Positions 25,855 through 33,599 of a DNA stretch of 54,247 nucleotides are shown one piece after another; within the stretch, counting starts at the first letter, position 1, and the number at the start of each line of letters is the position of its first letter. The notes beneath the pieces are model-generated. The model saw only the letters and a program-made list of their open reading frames with translations, was not told the DNA's origin and did no database searches. A program made the translations under genes and the position numbers. Origin of the DNA: an uncultured Prevotella sp. (lineage in GTDB: Bacteria; Bacteroidota; Bacteroidia; Bacteroidales; Bacteroidaceae). The stretch covers positions 1-54,247 of the forward strand of contig UQWP01000013.1 in NCBI GenBank assembly GCA_900544825.1, in the 5' to 3' direction.

Positions 25855-26301
25855 ATGAAATTAAATAATTTGAAACCTGCTGCAGGTTCTACCCATTCAC
25901 GTCGTCGTATTGGTCGTGGTCCAGGTTCTGGTCTCGGTGGTACTTCTACACGTGGTCACAAGGGTGCCAAGGCTCGTTCTGGTTATAAGAGAAAGATTGG
26001 TTTCGAAGGTGGTCAGATGCCATTGCAGCGTCGTGTTCCAAAGGCTGGTTTCAAGAACATCAACCATAAGGAGTACTTCGCAGTTAACCTTTCAACTCTT
26101 CAGGCTCTTGCAGAAGCAAAGAACCTTACAAAGATCGGTATTGAGGAACTCAAGGCAGCTGGTCTTACCAATGGTAAGGAGCTCGTTAAGGTTCTCGGTA
26201 ACGGTGAACTCAAAGCAAAATTGGAAGTTGAAGCTAATGCTTTCTCAAAGACTGCCGAAGAAGCAATCAAGGCAGTAGGTGGTAACGCAACTATAATCTA
26301 A
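25855..26301 (+). CDS. rplO: 50S ribosomal protein L15
   Basis: L15 is a late-assembly protein with a long extended N-terminus that penetrates 23S rRNA. The 148-aa protein has the Gly/Arg-rich start RRRIGRGPGSGLGGTSTRGH and a globular C-terminal half. It is followed by secY after only 3 nt. Confidence 0.98.
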   Translation: MKLNNLKPAAGSTHSRRRIGRGPGSGLGGTSTRGHKGAKARSGYKRKIGFEGGQMPLQRRVPKAGFKNINHKEYFAVNLSTLQALAEAKNLTKIGIEELKAAGLTNGKELVKVLGNGELKAKLEVEANAFSKTAEEAIKAVGGNATII

Positions 26302-26304
26302 GTA

Positions 26305-27642
26305 ATGAAAAAGTTTATTGAGACACTAAAGAACTGTTGGAAGATAGAGGACCTCCGTCAGAGACTCCTCATTACTCTTCTGTTTACGGCTATTTACCGT
26401 TTTGGCTCGTTTGTGGTACTTCCGGGTATCAATCCGAGCATGTTGGAAAAATTGCAGTCGCAGACCTCAGGCGGTCTTATGTCGCTTTTGGACATGTTCT
26501 CTGGTGGTGCATTTTCTAATGCGTCTATCTTCGCATTGGGAATTATGCCTTATATCTCAGCTTCAATTGTTATGCAGCTTCTTGCTATCGCTGTACCTTA
26601 CTTCCAGAAGATGCAGCGCGAGGGCGAGAGCGGCCGCAAGAAAATACAATGGTACACTAGAGTCCTGACTGTAGCCATCCTGGTCTTTCAGGCTCCTAGT
26701 TACCTTCTGAATTTGAAGATGCAGGCTGCTAACGCTTTGGCAACGGGTATTAGCTGGACCGTCTTTATGATTCCAGCTACTATCATCCTTGCAGCAGGAA
26801 GTATGTTTATTCTCTGGCTTGGTGAGCGTATCACGGATAAGGGAGTAGGTAATGGTATCTCTCTCATCATTATGATCGGTATCATCGCTCGTTTGCCTCA
26901 GGCATTCGTTCAGGAGATGACCTCTCGTTTGCAGGCTATCTCTGGTGGTGGTTTGATCATGTTCATTGTCGAGATCCTCATTCTCTACGCTGTAGTTTGT
27001 GCCTCAATTCTTCTGGTACAGGGTACACGTAAGATCCCGGTTCAGTACGCTAAGCGATTGGTTGGTAACAAGCAGTACGGTGGTGCACGTCAGTACATCC
27101 CATTGAAGCTTTTCGCAGCCAACGTAATGCCTATCATCTTTGCACAGGCTTTGATGTTCATTCCATTGGCAGTAGTTCGCTACCAGTCTGAAAATGCAAG
27201 CAGCGTTGTTCAGCAGCTGATGGATAACCGCAGTTTACTTTATAATGTAATTTACGTAACCCTCGTGATTGCGTTTACATATTTCTACACTGCGATTACA
27301 TTGAATCCAACTCAGATGGCGGAGGATATGAAGCGTAACAATGGTTTCATTCCAGGTGTTAAGCCAGGTAAGGATACCGCTGAGTACATTGATACCGTAA
27401 TGTCTCGTATTACTTTACCAGGTTCGTTATTTATTGCATTTATTGCGATTATGCCAGCTCTTGCAGGACTTCTTGATGTGCAGCAGGCCTTCTCACAATT
27501 CTTCGGAGGTACTTCTCTGTTGATTTTGGTAGGTGTTGTGATCGACACATTGCAGCAGATCGAGAGTCATTTGCTTATGCGCCACTATGATGGTCTTCTC
27601 AATTCAGGCCATACTCGTCAGGGTGGTGTTGCTGCATATTAA
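26305..27642 (+). CDS. secY: preprotein translocase subunit SecY
   Basis: SecY is the channel of the Sec translocon in the inner membrane. The 445-aa protein has about ten hydrophobic segments, the plug-region start (VVLPGINPSMLEKL), the conserved cytoplasmic segment GVGNGISLII and the C-terminal loop NGFIPGVKPGKDTAEYID, which interacts with the ribosome or SecA. It partners with SecE at 1659-1847. It lies 3 nt after rplO. Confidence 0.99.
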   Translation: MKKFIETLKNCWKIEDLRQRLLITLLFTAIYRFGSFVVLPGINPSMLEKLQSQTSGGLMSLLDMFSGGAFSNASIFALGIMPYISASIVMQLLAIAVPYFQKMQREGESGRKKIQWYTRVLTVAILVFQAPSYLLNLKMQAANALATGISWTVFMIPATIILAAGSMFILWLGERITDKGVGNGISLIIMIGIIARLPQAFVQEMTSRLQAISGGGLIMFIVEILILYAVVCASILLVQGTRKIPVQYAKRLVGNKQYGGARQYIPLKLFAANVMPIIFAQALMFIPLAVVRYQSENASSVVQQLMDNRSLLYNVIYVTLVIAFTYFYTAITLNPTQMAEDMKRNNGFIPGVKPGKDTAEYIDTVMSRITLPGSLFIAFIAIMPALAGLLDVQQAFSQFFGGTSLLILVGVVIDTLQQIESHLLMRHYDGLLNSGHTRQGGVAAY

Positions 27643-27657
27643 TCTTTATCTTTTGAA

Positions 27658-28458
27658 ATGCAGATATTTCTGAAGACAGAGGATGAAATTAACCTGATGC
27701 GCAAGGCTAACCAACTAGTTGGTGCAACGCTTGCGGAATTAGGTAAACATATAAAACCAGGTGTAACGACTCTCCATTTGGATAAGGTAGCTGAGGAGTT
27801 CATCCGTGATCACGGTGCGATTCCAACGTTTAAGAATTTTCCTAATCCTTATGGAGAGCCTTTTCCCGCTAGTATATGTACTTCCATCAATGATGTCGTA
27901 GTACATGGTATTCCTAGTGAGAAGGACGTGCTGAAGGATGGTGATATAATCTCCATCGACTGTGGCACCCTTTTAGAAGGTTTCAATGGTGACAGTTGCT
28001 ATACTTTCGCTGTTGGAGAGATATCTTCCGATGTTCAACAACTCCTTAAGGTAACTAAAGAATCTTTATACCTGGGTATCGAACAGGCTGTGGCAGGAAA
28101 GCATTTGGGTGATATTGGTTACGCAGTACAGACTCATTGCCAGCAATATGGCTATGGGGTAGTACGAGAGCTAACAGGTCATGGCATTGGCAGGGCTATG
28201 CACGAGGATCCACCGGTTCGTAATTACGGCAGTCGTGGTTCCGGCATTCTTTTAAAGGAAGGTATGTGCCTGGCAATAGAGCCGATGATAACAATGGGCG
28301 ACCGTCAAATTGGCTTGCTCCCCGACAAGTGGAGCATAGTTACTAGAGATCGTCAACCAGCTGCTCATTTTGAGCATACAATCGTTGTTCGAAAAGGTAA
28401 AGCTGAAATTTTATCTTCATTCGTAGAAGTTGAACATTTAGAAGGACAAAAAATTTAA
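27658..28458 (+). CDS. map: type I methionine aminopeptidase
   Basis: This enzyme removes the initiator Met from new proteins. The 266-aa protein shows the five metal ligands in context: two Asp (SIDCGT and NGDSC), His (ELTGHGIG), Glu (AIEPM) and Glu (HFEHTI), plus the substrate-contacting VVHGIP. It lacks the N-terminal zinc-finger extension seen in some forms. It lies between secY and infA, 2 nt from infA. Confidence 0.98.
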   Translation: MQIFLKTEDEINLMRKANQLVGATLAELGKHIKPGVTTLHLDKVAEEFIRDHGAIPTFKNFPNPYGEPFPASICTSINDVVVHGIPSEKDVLKDGDIISIDCGTLLEGFNGDSCYTFAVGEISSDVQQLLKVTKESLYLGIEQAVAGKHLGDIGYAVQTHCQQYGYGVVRELTGHGIGRAMHEDPPVRNYGSRGSGILLKEGMCLAIEPMITMGDRQIGLLPDKWSIVTRDRQPAAHFEHTIVVRKGKAEILSSFVEVEHLEGQKI

Positions 28459-28460
28459 TT

Positions 28461-28679
28461 ATGGCAAAACAGGCCGCTATTGAGCAAGATGGAACAATTG
28501 TAGAGGCATTATCAAATGCTATGTTCCGCGTTGAATTGGAGAATGGTGTTGACATTACTGCCCACATCTCTGGTAAGATGAGAATGCATTACATCAAGAT
28601 TTTACCTGGTGATAAGGTGAAGGTGGAAATGAGTCCATACGACTTGACTAAGGGTAGAATTGTTTTTAGATACAAATAA
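28461..28679 (+). CDS. infA: translation initiation factor IF-1
   Basis: IF-1 occupies the A site during initiation. The 72-aa OB-fold protein begins MAKQAAIEQDGTIVEALSNA and ends MSPYDLTKGRIVFRYK, typical of the family. It is 2 nt after map and 17 nt before rpmJ. Confidence 0.98.
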   Translation: MAKQAAIEQDGTIVEALSNAMFRVELENGVDITAHISGKMRMHYIKILPGDKVKVEMSPYDLTKGRIVFRYK

Positions 28680-28696
28680 TTATCACATATAAGGTT

Positions 28697-28813
28697 ATGA
28701 AGACAAGAGCATCATTGAAGAAGCGTTCAGCTGATTGCAAGATCGTACGTCGTAAGGGTCGTCTCTTCGTTATCAACAAGAAGAACCCTAAGATGAAATT
28801 GCGTCAGGGCTAA
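28697..28813 (+). CDS. rpmJ: 50S ribosomal protein L36, zinc-free form
   Basis: A 38-aa gene: MKTRASLKKRSADCKIVRRK, then GRLFVINKKNPKMKLRQG. The spacing of RRKGR and the final KLRQG identify L36. Only one Cys is present where zinc-binding L36 has three Cys and a His, so this is the zinc-independent type. It lies between infA and the rpsM promoter. Confidence 0.95.
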   Translation: MKTRASLKKRSADCKIVRRKGRLFVINKKNPKMKLRQG

Positions 28814-28856
28814 TGTTAAAGTTCTGTAAAAGTATGGCTATTTCAAAAAAAAGTTG

Positions 28857-28864
28857 TACTTTTG
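28857..28864 (+). promoter_or_regulatory. internal promoter before rpsM
   Basis: TACTTTTG matches TAnnTTTG and is followed by GCACC, the same context as other promoters here. It lies in the 98-nt rpmJ-rpsM spacer, 47 nt before rpsM. The -33 region has only a weak TATGG-like box. It would give the alpha segment (rpsM-rplQ) its own promoter. Confidence 0.65.
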
Positions 28865-28911
28865 CACCGCTTTTAACGCAAAGTATTAATTTTTTAATTT
28901 TTTATTAAACA

Positions 28912-29292
28912 ATGGCAATAAGAATTGTTGGAGTAGATTTGCCCCAGAATAAGCGTGGCGAAATCGCATTGACCTATATCTATGGTATCGGTCGAAGTAG
29001 TTCAGCAAAGATATTGGATAAGGCAGGTGTAAGCCGTGACTTGAAAGTCAGCGATTGGACTGACGATCAGGCAGCCAAGATCCGTGAAATTATCGGCGCT
29101 GAGTTCAAGGTTGAAGGTGATCTCCGTTCAGAGATCCAGATGAACATTAAGCGACTGATGGATATTGGTTGCTATCGTGGAGTTAGACATCGTAATGGTC
29201 TTCCAGTTCGCGGTCAGAGCACAAAGAATAATGCTCGTACTCGCAAGGGTAAGAAGAAGACTGTTGCTAATAAGAAGAAGGCTACTAAGTAA
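28912..29292 (+). CDS. rpsM: 30S ribosomal protein S13
   Basis: S13 is a 30S head protein that contacts P-site tRNA and forms bridges to the large subunit. The 126-aa protein starts MAIRIVGVDLPQNKRGEIAL and ends with the RGVRHRNGLPVRGQSTKNNA signature followed by a basic tail. First gene after the internal promoter; rpsK follows after 20 nt. Confidence 0.98.
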   Translation: MAIRIVGVDLPQNKRGEIALTYIYGIGRSSSAKILDKAGVSRDLKVSDWTDDQAAKIREIIGAEFKVEGDLRSEIQMNIKRLMDIGCYRGVRHRNGLPVRGQSTKNNARTRKGKKKTVANKKKATK

Positions 29293-29312
29293 TTCTAAGG
29301 AGGAAATTAATT

Positions 29313-29702
29313 ATGGCAAAGCAAAAAGCAACATCTAAGAAGAGAAACGTACGTGTTGACGCAATCGGTCAGCTTCACGTACACAGCTCATTCAACAACA
29401 TCATTGTATCTCTTGCTAACAACGAGGGTCAGGTTATCTCTTGGTCTTCAGCTGGTAAGATGGGTTTCCGTGGTTCTAAGAAGAACACTCCTTACGCAGC
29501 TCAGATGGCTGCAGAGGATTGTGCAAAGGTAGCTTTCGATCTTGGTCTTCGCAAGGTTAAGGCATACGTAAAGGGTCCAGGTAACGGTCGTGAGTCTGCT
29601 ATCCGTGCCGTACACGGTGCAGGTATCGAGGTAACTGAGATCGTTGACGTAACTCCATTACCACACAACGGATGTCGCCCTCCAAAGCGTCGTCGTGTAT
29701 AA
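29313..29702 (+). CDS. rpsK: 30S ribosomal protein S11
   Basis: S11 is on the 30S platform by the E site. The 129-aa protein has HVHSSFNNIIVSLANNEGQVISWSSAGKMGFRGSKK and the C-terminal signature DVTPLPHNGCRPPKRRRV. A strong Shine-Dalgarno AAGGAGG lies at 29297-29303, 9 nt before the ATG, unusual for this phylum. Confidence 0.98.
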   Translation: MAKQKATSKKRNVRVDAIGQLHVHSSFNNIIVSLANNEGQVISWSSAGKMGFRGSKKNTPYAAQMAAEDCAKVAFDLGLRKVKAYVKGPGNGRESAIRAVHGAGIEVTEIVDVTPLPHNGCRPPKRRRV

Positions 29703-29744
29703 TAGCATTCATTGATACAAACAATATAGCATTTTATAAATATT

Positions 29745-30350
29745 ATGGCTAGATATATAGGTCCGAAATCTAAAATTGCGCGTCGTTTTGGTGAGCCAAT
29801 CTTCGGCGCAGACAAAGTTTTGTCCAAGAGAAACTTCCCTCCTGGACAGCATGGCAACAACCGTCGTCGCAAGATGTCTGAGTACGGTGTCATGTTGGCA
29901 GAGAAGCAGAAGGCTAAGTACACTTACGGTGTATTAGAGCGTCAGTTCCGTAATATGTTTGAGAAGGCTGCTAAGGCAGAGGGTATCACTGGTGAGGTTC
30001 TGCTCCAGAATCTCGAGTGCCGTCTCGACAACGTGGTATTCCGTCTTGGTATCGCTCCTACTCGTGCTGCTGCACGTCAGTTGGTGGGTCACAAGCACAT
30101 CACTGTTGATGGCAAGGTAGTTAATATCCCTTCATTTGCAGTTAAGCCAGGTATGGTTGTTGCCGTTCGTGAGAAGTCTAAGTCTCTCGAGGTTATCGAG
30201 GCAGCACTTGCTGGTTTCAATCATAGCAAGTACCCATGGATTGAGTGGGACGACAATTCTAAGAGTGGCAAGTTCTTGCACAAGCCAGAGCGTGCTGACA
30301 TTCCAGAGAATATTAAGGAGCAGTTAATCGTTGAGTTGTACTCTAAATAA
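29745..30350 (+). CDS. rpsD: 30S ribosomal protein S4, zinc-free form
   Basis: S4 is a primary assembly protein of the 30S and, in some bacteria, the repressor of the alpha operon. The 201-aa protein starts MARYIGPKSKIARRFGEPIF and lacks the N-terminal zinc Cys cluster. The S4 RNA-binding domain is clear (ECRLDNVVFRLGIAPTRAAARQLVGHKHI). rpoA follows after 12 nt. Confidence 0.98.
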   Translation: MARYIGPKSKIARRFGEPIFGADKVLSKRNFPPGQHGNNRRRKMSEYGVMLAEKQKAKYTYGVLERQFRNMFEKAAKAEGITGEVLLQNLECRLDNVVFRLGIAPTRAAARQLVGHKHITVDGKVVNIPSFAVKPGMVVAVREKSKSLEVIEAALAGFNHSKYPWIEWDDNSKSGKFLHKPERADIPENIKEQLIVELYSK

Positions 30351-30362
30351 ATCATTAAATTA

Positions 30363-31358
30363 ATGGCGATATTAGCATTTCAAAAACCTGATAAAGTAGT
30401 AATGCTGGAGGCTGACAACCAGTTCGGAAAGTTCGAGTTCCGTCCGTTGGAGCCTGGCTTTGGTGTTACCATCGGTAACGCCTTGCGCCGCATTCTCCTT
30501 TCATCATTGGAGGGTTACGCTGTGAACACCATCCGCATCGCGGGTGTTGAGCACGAGTTCTCTTCAGTTCCTGGTGTAAAGGAAGATGTTACCAACATTA
30601 TCTTGAATCTCAAGCAAGTTCGATTCAAGCAAGTAGTAGAAGAATTCGAGAATGAGAAAGTTAGTATCACCGTTGAGAATTCTACAGAATTCAAGGCTGG
30701 TGATATAGGCAAGTATCTGACTGGATTTGAAGTGTTAAACCCTGATTTGGTGATTTGTCATTTAGACTCCAAAGCTTCGATGCAGATTGATCTGACAATT
30801 AATAAGGGACGTGGATACGTTCCTGCTGATGAGAATCGTCAATTCTGCACAGACGTTAACGTTCTCCCAATCGATTCCATCTACACCCCTATCCGTAACG
30901 TAAAGTATGCGGTTGAGCCATATCGTGTTGAACAGAAGACCGACTATGACAAGCTCGTACTCGAAGTTACAACAGATGGTTCCATTAGTCCTAAGGATGC
31001 GCTGAAAGAGGCTGCGAAGATCCTTATTTATCACTTCATGCTCTTCTCTGATGAGAAGATCACCCTGGAGAGTCCTGATCAGGATACTAACCAGGAGTTT
31101 GATGAGGAGGTTCTTCACATGCGCCAGTTGCTTAAGACTCGTCTCGTAGATATGAACCTCAGTGTTCGTGCGCTCAACTGCTTGAAGGCAGCTGATGTAG
31201 ATACCTTGGGTGATTTGGTTCAGTTTAACAAGACTGACCTCTTGAAGTTCCGCAACTTCGGTAAGAAATCGCTCTCAGAGCTTGATGATTTGCTCGAGAG
31301 TCTGAATCTGTCTTTTGGAACTGATATTTCAAAGTATAAATTAGACAAGGATGCTTAA
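30363..31358 (+). CDS. rpoA: DNA-directed RNA polymerase subunit alpha
   Basis: Alpha dimerises to nucleate RNA polymerase assembly and contacts activators and UP elements through its C-terminal domain. The 331-aa protein has an N-terminal domain with the conserved FRPLEPGFGVTIGNALRRILLSSLEG (about residues 23-48) and a helix-hairpin-helix C-terminal domain (about 263-322, MNLSVRALNCLKAADVDTLG). It lies between rpsD and rplQ, 33 nt before rplQ. Confidence 0.99.
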   Translation: MAILAFQKPDKVVMLEADNQFGKFEFRPLEPGFGVTIGNALRRILLSSLEGYAVNTIRIAGVEHEFSSVPGVKEDVTNIILNLKQVRFKQVVEEFENEKVSITVENSTEFKAGDIGKYLTGFEVLNPDLVICHLDSKASMQIDLTINKGRGYVPADENRQFCTDVNVLPIDSIYTPIRNVKYAVEPYRVEQKTDYDKLVLEVTTDGSISPKDALKEAAKILIYHFMLFSDEKITLESPDQDTNQEFDEEVLHMRQLLKTRLVDMNLSVRALNCLKAADVDTLGDLVQFNKTDLLKFRNFGKKSLSELDDLLESLNLSFGTDISKYKLDKDA

Positions 31359-31391
31359 TGCATCCTTTGTCCAAAAAGAACAAAAATTAAA

Positions 31392-31877
31392 ATGAGACAC
31401 AATAAGAAATTCAACCATTTAGGTCGTACTGCTTCTCATCGTAACGCGATGTTGGCTAACATGGCTGCATCACTTATCTTGAGTGAGCACAAAAGAATCA
31501 CTACGACCCTCGCAAAGGCAAAGGCTCTTAAGAAGTATGTTGAGCCACTGATCACACGTTCAAAGAATGATACAACTACATCACGTCGTGTTGTTTTCCG
31601 TTATCTTCAGAACAAGTACGCTGTGAAGGCTCTCTTCGGTGAGGTAGCTGAGAAGGTAGCTAACCGTCCTGGTGGTTACACTCGCGTTATCAAGTTGGGT
31701 ACCCGTCAGGGTGACGCAGCTGAGATCGCTTTCATCGAGCTCGTTGACTTTGATGAGAACATGGCTAAGACTCCTAAGGCTGCTGCTAAGAAGACTCGTC
31801 GTAGTCGCAAGGCAACTAAGGCTGAGGAGGCTCCTGCAACTGAGGCACCTGCAACTGAAGAGGCTGCAGCTGAATAA
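31392..31877 (+). CDS. rplQ: 50S ribosomal protein L17
   Basis: L17 is near the tunnel exit. The first 125 or so residues match the family (MRHNKKFNHLGRTASHRNAM, then a core ending in AAEIAFIELVDFDE). A further tail of about 35 residues is basic then Ala/Glu/Thr-rich (APATEAPATEEAAAE) and probably disordered. Last gene of the ribosomal series; a terminator follows. Confidence 0.97.
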   Translation: MRHNKKFNHLGRTASHRNAMLANMAASLILSEHKRITTTLAKAKALKKYVEPLITRSKNDTTTSRRVVFRYLQNKYAVKALFGEVAEKVANRPGGYTRVIKLGTRQGDAAEIAFIELVDFDENMAKTPKAAAKKTRRSRKATKAEEAPATEAPATEEAAAE

Positions 31878-31901
31878 GTTACAAAAGATCTCACTAGATA
31901 T

Positions 31902-31936
31902 AAGCGCTTCTGTCGTTAGACAGAGGCGCTTTTTTG
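31902..31936 (+). terminator. intrinsic terminator after rplQ
   Basis: AAGCGCTTCTGTC (31902-31914) pairs with GACAGAGGCGCTT (31919-31931) around loop GTTA, with one G-T wobble, followed by TTTTT. It closes the ribosomal protein/rpoA transcript. Confidence 0.9.
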
Positions 31937-32021
31937 GTTTGATAGTCCTGCTTTTTCCGGGGATAGTTGATGATGTTTCCCGGATTTAGGGGATTCCCTA
32001 ACGTTATTTAGGGATTCTTTC

Positions 32022-32052
32022 TTGATGTATTCAATAAATAGTTGTACTTTTG
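32022..32052 (+). promoter_or_regulatory. promoter of the glycine-zipper lipoprotein gene
   Basis: A TTG box (32022-32024, in TTTCTTG) lies 20 bp upstream of TACTTTTG (32045-32052), a good Bacteroidetes -33/-7 pair. The ATG is 23 nt further on, which supports the start at 32076 rather than an upstream TTG. Confidence 0.75.
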
Positions 32053-32075
32053 CATCAGAATTAAAAGATAGGGTT

Positions 32076-32870
32076 ATGAAAAAGGTGATACTTTTGATGC
32101 TCTGCCCTTCCCTGGTGATGGGCAGTTGCGATACATATACCGGAAGTGGAGCCTACGCTGGAGGTTCCATTGGCTCCATCCTGGGTTCTGCTATCGGTGG
32201 ATTATCCAGTGGACCTAGAGGCTCTGATATGGGAACCATCATCGGAATGGCTGGCGGAGCTGTTGTAGGCGCAGTCATCGGAAGCCAGGCTGATCAGGCT
32301 CAGGCTGACCGTGAAGCAGCTTATCAGCAGGATAGAGTTGAACGACGTTCCGATTATCCTAGTGTAACCGATAATCCCGAGATCTTCGATTCCAACAATG
32401 GGGGAGATGACCGTCTCTATGATTTCAAGGGCAAGGACTACACCGGCGACTACAGTGCCCAGCAGCCTACTACTTCCATGCCGACTGCTACCGTTAAGGA
32501 GCTTGGTGCCCGATTCTCCTATTCTCCTACCTTGGAGATTGTGAATGCCCGGTTTGTTGATGACAACGAAGATAATTGTTTGAATCGCAATGAAACCTGC
32601 AAGGTGATATTCGAGATTGTCAACCGAGGTCATGAGCCGGTTTACGATGTTGTTCCAACCGTGGTTGAAACAACCGGCAATAAGCATATCTTCATTTCGC
32701 CGAGTATCCATGTTGAGAAGATTTCTCCAGCATCGGGTGTACGATACACCGCTATGGTGAAAGCTGATAGAAAGTTGAAGGATGGAATGGCAAGGTTCTG
32801 CGTGAGTGTGATTCATGAGGGCAAATCCATTTCCAAGGTCAATGAATTCAATATTCCTACCAAGAGATAA
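32076..32870 (+). CDS. glycine-zipper outer-envelope lipoprotein
   Basis: A 264-aa predicted lipoprotein. The start MKKVILLMLCPSLVMGSC (Cys18 lipobox) is chosen because it follows the promoter and makes a proper signal. A Gly-rich segment follows (about residues 24-72, with SIGSILGSAIGGL and GTIIGMAGGAVVGAVIGSQ), typical of glycine-zipper domains in envelope proteins. After an Asp/Gln-rich linker, the C-terminal 110 or so residues look like a beta-sandwich (LEIVNARFVDDNEDNCLNRN to FNIPTKR). The function is unknown; an envelope or stress role is a guess. Confidence 0.8.
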   Translation: MKKVILLMLCPSLVMGSCDTYTGSGAYAGGSIGSILGSAIGGLSSGPRGSDMGTIIGMAGGAVVGAVIGSQADQAQADREAAYQQDRVERRSDYPSVTDNPEIFDSNNGGDDRLYDFKGKDYTGDYSAQQPTTSMPTATVKELGARFSYSPTLEIVNARFVDDNEDNCLNRNETCKVIFEIVNRGHEPVYDVVPTVVETTGNKHIFISPSIHVEKISPASGVRYTAMVKADRKLKDGMARFCVSVIHEGKSISKVNEFNIPTKR

Positions 32871-32901
32871 TTTTCCCCTAGTAGTTGCAACATAAAATCA
32901 A

Positions 32902-32939
32902 AAAGAGGGTGTGTCATGAACTTACGACACACCCTCTTT
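32902..32939. terminator. bidirectional terminator between convergent genes
   Basis: AAAGAGGGTGTGTC (32902-32915) and GACACACCCTCTTT (32926-32939) pair perfectly over a 10-nt loop. A-rich sequence lies on the left and T-rich sequence on the right, so it can stop transcription from both the lipoprotein gene and rlpA. Confidence 0.9.
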
Positions 32940-32966
32940 ATTGTGTTTATTTACTAAGCAATCTTT

Positions 32967-33500
32967 CTAGTGATGCTTTTTTACTTCATGGTGTTTCTCC
33001 TTTTCCTTTGCCATTTCTTCAGCCTTCTCCTGTGCTTTTTCCTTCTTTTCGAAATAATGGTCGGGTTCAAACTCAGCCATTTCGAAATCTATCTTCGGGA
33101 GTTTGCTATCCTCAGGCTTGAAAGGAACAGGGTTATCCAGTCTTTCTACCTTCACCGTTGCCACACCCTGCGAAATCATGTCGATTTCCTTGGCGGCAGC
33201 CCAGGAAAGGTCAATGATTCTTCCCCTTCCGAACGGACCACGGTCAATCACCTCAACGACTACACTCTTGTTATTTCTCAGATTCGTAACCTTCAGCATC
33301 GTGCCGAAGGGATAATAACGGTGTGCACACGTCAGACTGTCATGGTGGATTCTCTGTCCGCTTGCCGACCTGGCACCCGTGGCACGTTTAGAGTAATAGG
33401 ATGCCTTGCCACGCTGATGCTTCTGGCCGCAGCATGGGATGCATGATAATGTACTCAGAAATGTACTCAATAATGCTATGATAAATAATCTTCTTTTCAT
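32967..33500 (-). CDS. rlpA: RlpA-family septal-ring lytic transglycosylase
   Basis: RlpA proteins cut denuded peptidoglycan glycan strands. The start MKRRLFIIALLSTFLSTLSC at 33500 gives a good signal peptide; an upstream start would add eight residues. The double-psi beta-barrel is clear: GKASYYSKRATGARSASGQR, the AHRYYPFGTMLKVTNLRNNK core and VIDRGPFGRGRIIDLS with the catalytic-type Asp. A Glu/Lys/His-rich tail of about 35 residues replaces a SPOR domain. 177 aa; no partner gene next to it. Confidence 0.88.
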   Translation of the reverse strand: MKRRLFIIALLSTFLSTLSCIPCCGQKHQRGKASYYSKRATGARSASGQRIHHDSLTCAHRYYPFGTMLKVTNLRNNKSVVVEVIDRGPFGRGRIIDLSWAAAKEIDMISQGVATVKVERLDNPVPFKPEDSKLPKIDFEMAEFEPDHYFEKKEKAQEKAEEMAKEKEKHHEVKKHH

Positions 33501-33571
33501 AACTTCTCGATATTTTGCTTGCAAATATATGAAAAAATGATGAAAAATGCAAGAAAATCTCGGAAAATCAG

Positions 33572-33579
33572 TATCTTTG
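33572..33579 (+). promoter_or_regulatory. -7 element of the PEP-binding protein gene
   Basis: TATCTTTG matches TAnnTTTG and is followed by GCA. The start codon at 33600 is about 20 nt downstream, so the leader is very short. The -33 box is weak. Confidence 0.6.
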
Positions 33580-33599
33580 CACTATAATTCGCTACACAT

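Noticed and set aside
32022..32075. Longer N-terminus for the glycine-zipper lipoprotein
   Set aside because: This extension overlaps the promoter (TACTTTTG at 32045-32052) and would bury the signal peptide.
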